NCBI GenBank assembly: GCA_002315855.1
Contig: DCIG01000062.1
Location: 210 to 37,185, forward strand
DNA length: 36,976 bases
Direction: 5' to 3'
From: Lentisphaeria bacterium UBA1732
GTDB lineage: Bacteria; Verrucomicrobiota; Lentisphaeria; Victivallales; UBA1829
The position numbers and the translations under genes are program-made. Under the pieces are notes generated by a model. The model saw only the letters and a program-made list of their open reading frames with translations. It was not told the DNA's origin and ran no database searches. This document shows, one piece after another, positions 1-8,947 of this stretch. Positions within the stretch are counted from its first letter, which is position 1; every line of letters begins with the position of its first letter.

Positions 1-1155
1 CGGGCGATCTCCGTCTTCAAACTTGCGTTCAAACATTTTTTTACTTTCCGTTACGGCAGTATCGAGTTCTGAGGTATTGTCAGCTTCACTCGCGGACTGA
101 CTGTCAACCTGATTTTCGACCTCATCTGAGGCGGAGGCAGGAGCAGACTGAACAGGTGCGGGCGGAGGCGGAGGACAATTGTATTCTTCTATCCAGCGGA
201 CACGGCGTCTCGGCTGACGGTCGAAGCTGCGTCCGAACTTGCGGAACGGGCGGCGTTCGCCATCTTCCGTCTGCTCGCCTTCCTCATCCTCCCTGCCGAA
301 TTCGCTAAGCGGAGCAAGAGACATCTGCTCGTAGTAGGAAGCGGAGGGATCAGCCTGATATTCATTCTGTTCTTCCGTGCCGGCGGAAAATGCGGGTTCA
401 GGTTCGCCCATGGTCGTTGGGAATGCTTTTGCGGCAGAAAAATTTTCATCGGGAATCAACGCCTGCTGAGCTTCCTCTGCGGTCAAGGTGCGCCATTGTC
501 CCATGGGTAAAGAACCGAGACGAAGCATTCCGACAGCAACGCGTTTCAGACGGTGAATCTCATTCCCCGTGGCATCCATCATGCGGCGGATTTCGCGGTT
601 TTTACCTTCACCGAGCAGGAAAAGATAGCGGCATGGGACCTGTTCATGGATTGCGATTGCGCGGAGCTGTTCTCCCTCATCGACAACGCCATCTGAGGTC
701 AAAAGTGCAATGGCATCAGGAGACAAAGGCTCTTCGGTCGTAACCTGATAAGTTTTCGTAATGCCATGGCTGGGATGCGTGAGACGCTCAATCCACTGTC
801 CGTCATTGGAAAAAAGAATCAGACCTTCACTGTTTTTATCGAGACGTCCGGCAGACACCAGACGAGGAGCATTCTGCATGGTAATGAGGTCAATTGCTTT
901 TTTCGGGGCATGAGGGTCATCCAGCGTGCAAACATATCCGCGGGGCTTGTGGAGCATCACATAAACGAACGGAGCGCCATTGACAACGGGTTCGCCGTCA
1001 AGGATGATCGTATCCTGATCCGATACGCGGGTGGACGGGTCCATGCAAACTTCGCCATTGACAGTTACATGTCCGGATTTGATGAGTTCAGCGGAATGTC
1101 TGCGGGAAGCAGCACCGGCATTTGCGAGATATTTGGTAAGATTAACAGGTTCCAT
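1..1155 (-). CDS. rluB: RluB/RsuA-family rRNA pseudouridine synthase, 3' end beyond window
   Basis: The frame is open from ATG at 1155 to the window edge (385 codons visible, C-terminus missing). Residues about 4-45 form an S4 RNA-binding domain (KYLANAGAASRR...GHVTVNG). The catalytic motif GRLDKNSEGL places the Asp nucleophile at residue 106, followed by the family's NREIRRM motif. The family isomerises uridine to pseudouridine in rRNA (RluB acts on 23S, RsuA on 16S); which site this one modifies cannot be read here. After the catalytic domain (ending near residue 245) comes a long tail rich in Glu/Ser, with an Arg-rich patch (RRPFRKFGR), a run of five prolines and then acidic low complexity. 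E. coli RluB also has a tail, but this one exceeds 130 residues and continues off the edge. No strong Shine-Dalgarno (SD) is visible, and it is probably the last visible gene of the upstream operon. Confidence 0.9.
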   Translation of the reverse strand, partial: MEPVNLTKYLANAGAASRRHSAELIKSGHVTVNGEVCMDPSTRVSDQDTIILDGEPVVNGAPFVYVMLHKPRGYVCTLDDPHAPKKAIDLITMQNAPRLVSAGRLDKNSEGLILFSNDGQWIERLTHPSHGITKTYQVTTEEPLSPDAIALLTSDGVVDEGEQLRAIAIHEQVPCRYLFLLGEGKNREIRRMMDATGNEIHRLKRVAVGMLRLGSLPMGQWRTLTAEEAQQALIPDENFSAAKAFPTTMGEPEPAFSAGTEEQNEYQADPSASYYEQMSLAPLSEFGREDEEGEQTEDGERRPFRKFGRSFDRQPRRRVRWIEEYNCPPPPPAPVQSAPASASDEVENQVDSQSASEADNTSELDTAVTESKKMFERKFEDGDRP

Positions 1156-1204
1156 GAAAGAGCTTGGGAGGGGAGAATTATTGAGCGTACAGTGCGAACA
1201 GAAA

Positions 1205-1567
1205 TCATTCCTGTGAAGAATCGGATTCCAGTTTCGCGAGGTGTTTTTTAGCGAGATGAATCATTTCCATGAGCTTCTGACTGCGGACATCAACAGGAAG
1301 ACTGTTGAAAGCGTCCAGCAGGATTTTTTCATCGGCGCAGAGTTCAACGGAATACTTGACTTTGCCGTCCTTCTTGGGAAGATAGGCGGTAATCAGGGGA
1401 TAAAGTTTATCCCAGGTATCCTTCTGCATGACCATGGATTCTTTGCGAAGGTATTTGGATATGGTGTTCACACTGACATTGGCGCAGTTGGCAAAATCAG
1501 TGATGGAAGCGTAGCTGTCCGCAATTGCGGCATGAAGAGCTTTGACGAAATCGTCGGTAATTTTCAT
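1205..1567 (-). CDS. Small HTH (Xre-like) protein
   Basis: A 120-residue soluble protein with a predicted helix-turn-helix at about residues 21-43 (SITDFANCANVSVNTISKYL), the pattern of lambda-repressor/Xre-like DNA-binding domains. The rest is a helical C-terminal part (residues 75-120) with no recognisable ligand domain. A CGGAG sequence lies about 10 nt before the ATG. It sits 33 nt after the kinase gene and 49 nt before the RluB-like gene on the same strand, so it is probably cotranscribed and could regulate the operon. That role is inference; no operator was identified. The reading frame and SD make the gene itself credible. Confidence 0.7.
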   Translation of the reverse strand: MKITDDFVKALHAAIADSYASITDFANCANVSVNTISKYLRKESMVMQKDTWDKLYPLITAYLPKKDGKVKYSVELCADEKILLDAFNSLPVDVRSQKLMEMIHLAKKHLAKLESDSSQE

Positions 1568-1600
1568 ATAACATATACTCCGGTTAAAGAACGTACATTG

Positions 1601-3937
1601 TCACGGACGGGAGGCGGAAGCGCGAGTGCCTTTCGGGAAAACCTCGCGAAATTCCTTCATTGTCCCGTATTTGGCCTTCAGAGCATCGAAAAGTTTCTGA
1701 TCCTTGCTCGTATCGGTATCATCCGCCACATAGCGGAAGTAGCAGGTAATCACAAATTCGATGAGCTCGGACAGTTCCTCGTTTTCCTTGGCAAGCTCCT
1801 TGGCGTTGACGAAATCGCCGAACAGAAGCAGGTAGAAAAACAGCTGATCGGAACGGTCGGCTTCTCCGGCGCCTTTGCGAAGCAGAACCAGACGCTGGCG
1901 GGCATCCAAATCATCAAATTTGAACGTAAAAGGCTTGGTGCTGCCTGCACCTGGAACCGCCTTCACGACACCGTCATTGATGGAGACGATTTTGCAGATA
2001 CCGGTCGGACCGTAGCCGATTTGAGTCCCTGCAAAAATCGTATTGCCGTTGTAGGTATTTTCATGAATCATGCGCGCACTGGCAATGCAGTCCAGCACGG
2101 CGCGTGCCCAGTCGCGATACGGACGGGCTGTATCGGCCAGAATCTGGTCTTCGCGCTTGGTCTGGCGGTCAATGGACTGGAACCATGCGTTGTAATCGTC
2201 TTCGGCACGGTCGAGGTGTCCGTTTGTGGTCTGGAACACCATGCGTCCGGCATAATAGGCTTTCTGTTCTTCGAGCGTGGTCTGCATGGTCTCGGCTTCA
2301 CGGGCGAGACGCTCTTCGCGATTCTGATTTTCCCTGCGGGACCATTCTTCCGCCTCTTCTTTTTCACGGGCAAGGCGTTCGGCGCGGAGGCGGGCATCTT
2401 CAGCGGCCTCTGCGGCATCGCGGCGCTGGGCGATCTGCTTGCGGAGGAGACGGGATTCCTGATCGCGACCGGAAATCATGACTGCTTCATCCGCCGCAAC
2501 ATAAAGCGCCTGGAACGTGGCGAGAGCCTGTTCTTCTTTCGGCTTGCGGGGAACATATTCCTTGAGGATGAATTCTTCGCACATGGTCAGGATGCCCTGC
2601 TTATCGGCGGGATTTTCCCGTGCATAAGCCTCAATGGCGTCGACGTCGTCGGTAAGCGGAGTGGGACGGGCAAGTTCGCGCAGTTCGGCTTCTTTCTTCG
2701 CCTTGATTTCGCTTTCCGTTTTGTGTTTTTTATACAGGATACCGCCCAAAACTCCCCCGACAATCAGGACAACGAGAAGGATGACAAGACCGACCATGCT
2801 GACTGCATGAGCACGCTGAGCATTCGCCTGCTGACGTTTTTTCAGATTGTAGATATTGCGCTGACGGTCATTGCCGCTGTCATCATCGGGAGCTTTCATA
2901 ATCATTTTCTTGATTGTTTCCGTATTGAGTGGTTGAGGTCTTCCATCGGACAAATTCATGTCATTCCCCATGATTTCATGCTGAATCGAGGCTTTGGGAA
3001 GTTCGCCCCGGCGGGCGTTGTGAAGATCATCGATCAGCTCTGCTGCATCCTGATAGCGCATGAAAGGATTCTTCGCCATCATCTTCATGATGATGCGGGA
3101 AACGGCTTCGGGGACATCGGGATTCACGGAACGGGGAGGAATCAGCGGTTCCATCAAGTGCTTTTTGGCGATTTCCTGAGCGTTTTCACCATCGAATGCG
3201 ACCCGCCCGGTTACAAACTCGTAGAACGTGGCGCCGAGGCTGTAAATATCACTGCGGGTATCCATGGGAGCTCCGGTCAAAGCCTCCGGGCTGATATACT
3301 GCGGCGTTCCGAGGACTTCATCCTCGTTTTCGAGGCTGATGTCGCCGGTAACATGCGCAAGACCGAGGTCGGCGAGTTTGGCGCGTCCCGTGCTGGTCAG
3401 CATGATGTTGTCGGGCTTAATGTCGCAGTGAATGAGTTTCTGTTCATTCCACGCATAATTCAGGGCTTCGGCAATCTGCTGAACGACATTCAAAGCCTGT
3501 TCAACGGATATTTTCCCGGTGCGTTCCAGCACATGCTTCATGGTCTCGCCATCGATATTTTCCATGGCAAAAAACAGAAGTCCGTTGTCTTCGCCCACGG
3601 CATACGCCTGAACAATATGAGGATGATTCAGTTTGGCGGCGGCACGGGCTTCCTTGATGAAACGCGCCACAAATTCGGCATTGTCGGCAAAGGACTCCGC
3701 CAGCACTTTCAGCGCAGCCGGACGATCCAGCGTAATCTGGTGAGCCAGATACACTGTCCCCATGCCGCCCTGCCCGATTGGACGCTGAATAATAAAATCG
3801 GCAATCACAGCACCGCGGGACAGACGGGTGGGCGGAACTTGAACCACACGGTTGCAGTGTCCGCACCGCACCATGATTCCCGCATCCACATCATCCACCG
3901 CGACGATGGTACCGCACAAGGAACATTGAAAACGCAT
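1601..3937 (-). CDS. Transmembrane Ser/Thr protein kinase with N-terminal zinc ribbon
   Basis: The start at 3937 is chosen because GGAGG stands 9 nt upstream; an in-frame ATG 13 codons earlier has no SD. The product is 778 aa. An N-terminal zinc ribbon has two Cys pairs (C5/C8 and C25/C28). The Pknox/Hanks kinase domain spans about residues 45-305: glycine loop GQGGMGTVY, Lys77 in AALKVL, catalytic loop HCDIKPDN (Asp172; HCD instead of the usual HRD), DLG at 190-192 and SPE for APE near 217. One membrane segment follows at about 378-402. The C-terminal half includes a highly charged coiled coil (about 490-555) and then an unrecognised domain; by topology it would face the periplasm. It lies inside the pseudopilin operon, so it may couple an envelope signal to cytoplasmic phosphorylation. 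That is inference. Confidence 0.93.
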   Translation of the reverse strand: MRFQCSLCGTIVAVDDVDAGIMVRCGHCNRVVQVPPTRLSRGAVIADFIIQRPIGQGGMGTVYLAHQITLDRPAALKVLAESFADNAEFVARFIKEARAAAKLNHPHIVQAYAVGEDNGLLFFAMENIDGETMKHVLERTGKISVEQALNVVQQIAEALNYAWNEQKLIHCDIKPDNIMLTSTGRAKLADLGLAHVTGDISLENEDEVLGTPQYISPEALTGAPMDTRSDIYSLGATFYEFVTGRVAFDGENAQEIAKKHLMEPLIPPRSVNPDVPEAVSRIIMKMMAKNPFMRYQDAAELIDDLHNARRGELPKASIQHEIMGNDMNLSDGRPQPLNTETIKKMIMKAPDDDSGNDRQRNIYNLKKRQQANAQRAHAVSMVGLVILLVVLIVGGVLGGILYKKHKTESEIKAKKEAELRELARPTPLTDDVDAIEAYARENPADKQGILTMCEEFILKEYVPRKPKEEQALATFQALYVAADEAVMISGRDQESRLLRKQIAQRRDAAEAAEDARLRAERLAREKEEAEEWSRRENQNREERLAREAETMQTTLEEQKAYYAGRMVFQTTNGHLDRAEDDYNAWFQSIDRQTKREDQILADTARPYRDWARAVLDCIASARMIHENTYNGNTIFAGTQIGYGPTGICKIVSINDGVVKAVPGAGSTKPFTFKFDDLDARQRLVLLRKGAGEADRSDQLFFYLLLFGDFVNAKELAKENEELSELIEFVITCYFRYVADDTDTSKDQKLFDALKAKYGTMKEFREVFPKGTRASASRP

Positions 3938-3988
3938 CTTAAGTTTTCCTCCGGATTTTTTCTGTCGTATCTGCACAAACTGACAGGA

Positions 3989-4654
3989 TTACTGAACCGA
4001 TTCCATAAACTTGCCTTTCCCGGTCAGCCAGTTGATATTCAGGGGCTGACGGGGGCAGTTCTTATCTGCATTGTAGCGGTTGATTTCGACGAAACGGACC
4101 ACAAGATTCTTTTCATTTGTTCCGGCAAGCTGTCCATCCGGCTTGAAAATAATTGCGCGGCAGTTGCTCCTGATATTGGAGGCCATACTTCCGCTGAACG
4201 TTACTTTCGGAGCAGTGGAAGAACCTGCCACAGCATCATTCCCGGTGGCAAGACCGAAGTCTTTGGAGTTTCCTCCGGCAAACGGCACCATGGCATTTTC
4301 AGGCAGCATCTGTTCCGCAGAGGTCGAAGACCAGATTTTGAAAGTGTAGGATGATCCGGAGGAGTGATACACTTCCGCAATGCGGTAATAAACGCCGTTT
4401 TTACCGCTCACATTGCTTGCGGCGGCAGTATCGGCGTCCGAATAGATGATCAACGCCGTATAGTTGCGGCTGGCGATGGCATGTGCGCGCGCTTCCATCA
4501 CTGCGGCATTGAAAGTATTTGCCGCATGGAAGAGGCTTTTTCCCCGGAGGAGACTGCTGTACGCCGGCATTGCCGCAACCATAATCATAATCATGACCGC
4601 GACCGAAACCAGAATTTCGACCAGTGTAAAATGTTTTTTACGATGATTTCGCAT
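3989..4654 (-). CDS. Type II secretion/type IV pilin-like pseudopilin (GspH-like)
   Basis: A start at 4654 is preferred: GAGGG lies 8 nt upstream, and it gives a short basic leader MRNHRKKH before FTLVEILVSVAVM. Upstream in-frame TTG/ATG codons lack an SD. The predicted prepilin peptidase site is H|F with Glu at +5 and a hydrophobic helix of about 20 residues, the class III signal of (pseudo)pilins; the usual Gly at -1 is absent. The 221-aa product has a beta-rich C-terminal part, and its size and form resemble GspH/FimT-type minor pseudopilins. It is fourth among the envelope genes of this operon, 33 nt after the coiled-coil protein gene. Which pilus or secretion machine it joins is unknown, as no ATPase or secretin gene is in view. 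Confidence 0.85.
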   Translation of the reverse strand: MRNHRKKHFTLVEILVSVAVMIMIMVAAMPAYSSLLRGKSLFHAANTFNAAVMEARAHAIASRNYTALIIYSDADTAAASNVSGKNGVYYRIAEVYHSSGSSYTFKIWSSTSAEQMLPENAMVPFAGGNSKDFGLATGNDAVAGSSTAPKVTFSGSMASNIRSNCRAIIFKPDGQLAGTNEKNLVVRFVEINRYNADKNCPRQPLNINWLTGKGKFMESVQ

Positions 4655-4687
4655 AAGAGTAACCCTCATGTGTTTTCGGATGCTCAA

Positions 4688-5413
4688 TTACTTGCCGGAA
4701 GACTTTTTGCTTTTGGCATCCTGTTGACGCTGTTTTTCCATTTCAGCCTGCTGCTTTTCGATTGCGGCGGCCTTTTCTTCCACTTTTTTCTTGTACTGGG
4801 CGATGTACTCTTTTTCGCGGCGGGCGCGGTTTGCGGCTTTCAGCTTTTTCAGAGCGGCATCATCCATTTTTTTGGGTTTCTTCTTCATGTATTGAGTGAG
4901 CTCACCCACTACATCATTGTACTCTTTCAAAGCGGCCTTGTAGGATTTTTCATCACCCGAAATCAGCACTTTATCCATGACCGCCCCGGGAGCCTGGCTT
5001 TTTTCCGCGATGGCATACATATCGAGGAACCACTTGGAATCGACGCCTGTAACTTCGAGGAGATCGGGGTCAACGGCTTTCACTCCGGCGACACGGCTGT
5101 CGCGGATGAAGTTGCCCAACTCAATCACAGCATTTGCAGACTGAGCTTTGCCAATGCGTTTGCTTCTGTATTTGTCGGGATTCGCCTTATATTCTTTCAA
5201 TGTGGCAGGCATGTCCGGTGCGGCAAACGCATTGATGTATTGTTTCAGCGAATTATTGATTTGTTCGAGCGTCATGGGCGGTTCAAGAATCTGTTCCGGC
5301 ACCATGATTTCATCGTCTCCCGCCTTGACTTTTTTGTTCGACTGTGCAAAAAGCGGAGTTACTCCGGCCAAAAGGGCCATAAACAGAATGGCAGCAGTTT
5401 TCTTATTGAACAT
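4688..5413 (-). CDS. Exported coiled-coil protein of unknown function
   Basis: A 241-aa protein with a clear Sec signal peptide (MFNKKTAAILFMALLAGVTPLFA, cleavage probably after AQ or FA) and no further membrane segment, so periplasmic or outer-envelope. The C-terminal third (about 175-241) is a Lys/Glu/Gln/Arg-rich coiled coil ending in a basic tail. The central part is helical with no family I recognise. GAGGAA lies 5 nt before the ATG. Its start overlaps the end of the GspK/PilX-like gene by 11 nt, which suggests translational coupling and a structural or chaperone role with the pseudopilins. The function is inferred only from that position. Confidence 0.8.
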   Translation of the reverse strand: MFNKKTAAILFMALLAGVTPLFAQSNKKVKAGDDEIMVPEQILEPPMTLEQINNSLKQYINAFAAPDMPATLKEYKANPDKYRSKRIGKAQSANAVIELGNFIRDSRVAGVKAVDPDLLEVTGVDSKWFLDMYAIAEKSQAPGAVMDKVLISGDEKSYKAALKEYNDVVGELTQYMKKKPKKMDDAALKKLKAANRARREKEYIAQYKKKVEEKAAAIEKQQAEMEKQRQQDAKSKKSSGK

Positions 5414-8327
5414 ATTGTTTCCTCGTGATTTTCCAGGCGCCTTTGTTGTTGTTCGCCTTGTTATCCCATGTCAATTGGACAATGATTCTGGATTCGCCGA
5501 GAATCTGATCAAGCCCAATGTCATACTTGTTGAACGTTGATGATGTTGCCGGTTCAAACGTTTTAGTCGTCATGTTTTTCCCATTGAACGTTTTCAAACC
5601 AAGCAGAATCTTTTTATAATCCGCAACGGCAATCCCCGTTTCCGACTGAGTGGTCGGGATATAGGTCTGAGACGCAACTCCGCCGAAATCCCGAAGTGTC
5701 TGGGCAATCACCAGAATCGTGGCACTTGCCGATTTCTGATAATTCCATTCCAGCAGGTTCACAATACGGGAGAATACTTCTTCGCGCTGGGCATCATTGC
5801 CGGTGGTCGGGAAAAGATTGCTCATATCGCCGGAATGCGCCCCATTCGGACCGGGCATCACAGAAGTGCGGCGCAGCGGATAATCTTTGTTCTTCTCATA
5901 CTCTTCGCGGGCAAAACCAACGCCGTTCATCAGGTCATTGGCATACAAATCCGCTTTTTTGTCATCGGAATCCATCGTCCCCCGGGAAAGAATTTCAATT
6001 CCGGAGGCAGTTCCGCCCGTGTAGGAGTCAAGAGCCGCATAATTGCCCGTGGTCGTCTTCGGGAAGTCATTGAACAGCACCTTGAAAGTAACCGGAGCGA
6101 CCGCCGCCTCATATCCAGTGGAGGTATTCAGATTGATGAATCCTGAATCCGTTCTTCTCTCCTGATTGACATCGAAGATGGTAACCTGATCCAGCAATGT
6201 GCCGTCGCCGTCTTCGTAATTGCCCATCATGCCGCTTGTGTCTCCATGCTTCGCGCACTTCAGATTGAGGGTACGCCAGTTTTCACCGCGATGAATTGCT
6301 CCGAGTTCCCACAGAGACTGCATGTTATTGTGGCGGATGAATGCAGTGGAAATATGCTTTGATTCATTGTAATATGCCGGATCATCCACATCTTCCGGGT
6401 CATTGGAGGAGCCTTTGATGCCGGAAACCGTGGTATTCACCTTTCCAAGTGTATTGGACCCGATGGGCTGTTTGCGGCTGGCTGACCATTCCGAACGCGC
6501 AAGATTGCTGCGCGGATCATTGGTCTGCGTATTGAACTCACGTTCCATCGGGCCTTCCACGGCGATGTCGTGTTCACCTTCAATCATCGGCACACCAAGT
6601 TCATTGCTGATACCGCAAATATCTTCCGGCATCAAAGCCAGGTCGACATTCTGACCACTCGGTGTCTTCAGCACGATACGGTCGATTTTCAGGTAAACCT
6701 TGCGGATTTTCAAATCTGAAGCAAATGATGACCAATGTCCTTTCGGCATGTCAGTAAAGTGGCTGGTATGTGTGGAAATCCCGCCGACGGTATCCTCCAA
6801 AGAGAACGTATAAACAGGATACTGTTCGGAGGGCTGAACAGACGGAGTCAACTCTCTCGAATCAAAATGAATCTTCTTCGTTTCAGACCATGCTCCTGTT
6901 GCGAAATCAGGATGATTGTAATATTCAAAGGTGATGTCGCCGGTAATAATCGGGGCGGCTGTCTGCAAAGCGGCAAAACTGCCCGATGACGGATACATGT
7001 TCACCAGTTCAACCTGGAAATTAAACAGATTCTTATAGGAACATTTTTCAAAGTGAACATCCCATTCTGTATGGGCATTTGTCCCTTCTCCTACTAAAAT
7101 GGGGATTGAGACTTCATCACCCGCTATTCCTGAGGAAACCACGGATGCGGACATCTCATTGATGTACGGAGTACGCTTGTTTCCGGTATAGGTGGGAGTT
7201 CTTTTTTCCCAGTCATCGACATCGGTTACAGGCGCGCGTGCTTCGGTGGCATTGTAGTTGATCAGGTTGGCAAGTATCTGATTGACATGCGCATCATTCG
7301 CCGAGAGCCAGGGAACCGCATTGCGAATCGTATTGACGCCAATGGAATTCCAGTCGTTGCGCTGAAGCGGGAAACGATAGCTTTCTCCATTGGCAGGTAC
7401 GGCATCCGGCTGGGTAATCACGGCTCCGGAACGGGAATACTTGTTATAATGCCCGTTCGCCTGTGTAATGAAATCGAAACTGCGTTCCATCAGCATTTTC
7501 AATTCTCCGTCATTCGCATCCCCGGAAACAGGTGCTCTGCCGATGACATCTTTGAAGAAATAGTCTGCATCCGTCCAGCCGGGATCAGAGAACTTATCCT
7601 GAATTTTGGCATTCGTAACGAGCGCCATATCGCTTTTCACGGAAGCAGTGAGATTCGCATTGTCATACGTGAAATTCAGGATTGGTTCGGCGGTGGATCG
7701 CCCCAGACGTTTTTTCAGGATGTCGGCATCTTTCACGTTTCCATACGTGATTTTGCTGATATTCGCCAAATTGCCAAGAGCATTGATGTTCAGACGGTTG
7801 CTGTTTGAAAACGCCACATACGCATAACGTCCGTAAAGTTTGTTTTTCGTGGTCGATTTCTCATTGTCGCTGTACGACACATATTCCCAAGTCGGACAGC
7901 GGATATCCGTATCACTGTAATAAGTGGTGTTATAGCGAAGCGGACCGTTGCTGAATGTGTAGAGGTCGTCCTTTTCGATGTGCCACAGGGTGTCGTAAGC
8001 ACCGGGAGCAACATTTGTCGTTGTACTTCCCGTTATGCCGGCCCCGCTGCCGTGTTTCCAGTAGGAGCAAACGAAGTTGAAATCATCGGTACTCATCAGG
8101 GAGGCCATGGCGCGCGATACTGCACCGTCCGCGAGAATGCGGGCAGCGGTGGAATCGGTGTAGTTTGCCGCGAGTTTGCGGTCTGTGATCGCACTCATGG
8201 AAAACATCATTGCGGTCATGAGTGCAACCGCCAGAATGCTGAGGGTATAAAGCAGCGCAATCCCGCGCTGATTTTTCCGTTGAATCAGGCGGCGGATATG
8301 ATGAAATGAAATCTTTGGATGTTTCAT
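5403..8327 (-). CDS. Very large GspK/PilX-like minor pseudopilin
   Basis: The 974-aa protein begins with a basic leader (about 21 residues) followed by GIALLYTLSILAVALMTAMM, the hydrophobic N-terminal helix of GspK/PilX-type minor pilins, including the usual 'RG-x-A-L' start. The downstream stretch with Ala/Asp-rich helix (RILADGAVSRAM) is typical of PilX_N/GspK. GspK is normally about 300-330 aa, so this one is three times longer. Most of the extra length is Asn/Ser/Thr/Tyr-rich sequence of the kind seen in large surface or periplasmic domains, with no recognised enzyme motif. GAGG is 9 nt before the ATG. In type II systems GspK caps the pseudopilus tip with GspI and GspJ, and this operon supplies I- and J-like proteins just upstream, which fits a tip complex. 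Confidence 0.8.
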   Translation of the reverse strand: MKHPKISFHHIRRLIQRKNQRGIALLYTLSILAVALMTAMMFSMSAITDRKLAANYTDSTAARILADGAVSRAMASLMSTDDFNFVCSYWKHGSGAGITGSTTTNVAPGAYDTLWHIEKDDLYTFSNGPLRYNTTYYSDTDIRCPTWEYVSYSDNEKSTTKNKLYGRYAYVAFSNSNRLNINALGNLANISKITYGNVKDADILKKRLGRSTAEPILNFTYDNANLTASVKSDMALVTNAKIQDKFSDPGWTDADYFFKDVIGRAPVSGDANDGELKMLMERSFDFITQANGHYNKYSRSGAVITQPDAVPANGESYRFPLQRNDWNSIGVNTIRNAVPWLSANDAHVNQILANLINYNATEARAPVTDVDDWEKRTPTYTGNKRTPYINEMSASVVSSGIAGDEVSIPILVGEGTNAHTEWDVHFEKCSYKNLFNFQVELVNMYPSSGSFAALQTAAPIITGDITFEYYNHPDFATGAWSETKKIHFDSRELTPSVQPSEQYPVYTFSLEDTVGGISTHTSHFTDMPKGHWSSFASDLKIRKVYLKIDRIVLKTPSGQNVDLALMPEDICGISNELGVPMIEGEHDIAVEGPMEREFNTQTNDPRSNLARSEWSASRKQPIGSNTLGKVNTTVSGIKGSSNDPEDVDDPAYYNESKHISTAFIRHNNMQSLWELGAIHRGENWRTLNLKCAKHGDTSGMMGNYEDGDGTLLDQVTIFDVNQERRTDSGFINLNTSTGYEAAVAPVTFKVLFNDFPKTTTGNYAALDSYTGGTASGIEILSRGTMDSDDKKADLYANDLMNGVGFAREEYEKNKDYPLRRTSVMPGPNGAHSGDMSNLFPTTGNDAQREEVFSRIVNLLEWNYQKSASATILVIAQTLRDFGGVASQTYIPTTQSETGIAVADYKKILLGLKTFNGKNMTTKTFEPATSSTFNKYDIGLDQILGESRIIVQLTWDNKANNNKGAWKITRKQYVQ

Positions 8328-8345
8328 GGCAATTTACCTCATTAT

Positions 8346-8939
8346 TCAAGATTCGGGTTGACCGCGGTCAATGACCACCATCCGCCGGAACTGGCGTTTC
8401 GGTGCGGCTTCCAGAATATTGTTTGCTCCGTTGCTGTTTTTCATGCGCCGAATCGTAGAACGGTCAACCAGTTCCATCGTGATGGTTACGATACGGGGAA
8501 GCGGATAGCTGCCTGACATCTGGTCCTTCACTTCGAAGTCCGTAACACCGTCTATCAGCTCCGTTTTCGACGTATTCACCTCAGAACTGTAGTACAGGGC
8601 ATGTTCGCCTGCGTTGTACTCATACAGCACCGTGAGAACCGGAGAAACCTGACTTTCATTAACCTTATCGGAGCGCATGGTGGCTACCTTGAAAGCTGTG
8701 CCGGTGCATTCCCATGGTTTCGATCCGCTTTTTTCATTTCCTGAATAATAGGCGCATGAAATGTCATTCGCCATCATATCCATGGCAATGCGGGCTCGTT
8801 CAAACAGGTCGGTACGGTCAGCGGCAAGCGACATGGTCGACTGGGTCATGTTGTGGAATTGAAGCAGTCCGAGGAGAAAGACGGACAGCACAATCATGGA
8901 AACGAGGATTTCAACCAGTGTAAAAGGTTTTCGTGTCAT
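8346..8939 (-). CDS. GspJ/PilW-like pseudopilin
   Basis: The type IV pilin-like N-terminus is MTRKP|FTLVEILVSMIVLSVFLLGLL, with Glu at +5 and Pro instead of Gly before the cleavage site. The start at 8939 has GAGG 6 nt upstream. An alternative ATG at 8951 overlaps the stop of the preceding gene (ATGA) and would add four residues (MRRM). The product is 197 aa and the C-terminal region is beta-rich (TVLYEYNAGEHALYYSSE, VTDFEVKDQ), a pattern common in GspJ-like proteins annotated as prepilin-type cleavage proteins. It lies 18 nt upstream of the GspK-like gene, and the I-J-K order matches type II secretion minor pseudopilin clusters. Confidence 0.85.
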   Translation of the reverse strand: MTRKPFTLVEILVSMIVLSVFLLGLLQFHNMTQSTMSLAADRTDLFERARIAMDMMANDISCAYYSGNEKSGSKPWECTGTAFKVATMRSDKVNESQVSPVLTVLYEYNAGEHALYYSSEVNTSKTELIDGVTDFEVKDQMSGSYPLPRIVTITMELVDRSTIRRMKNSNGANNILEAAPKRQFRRMVVIDRGQPES

Positions 8940-8947
8940 CATTCGCC

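Noticed and set aside
1241..4354. Very long open frame (over 1000 codons) on the plus strand, opposite the kinase and pseudopilin genes
   Set aside because: It is the antisense shadow of genes with clear motifs and SDs, has no recognisable domain and spans several minus-strand genes.
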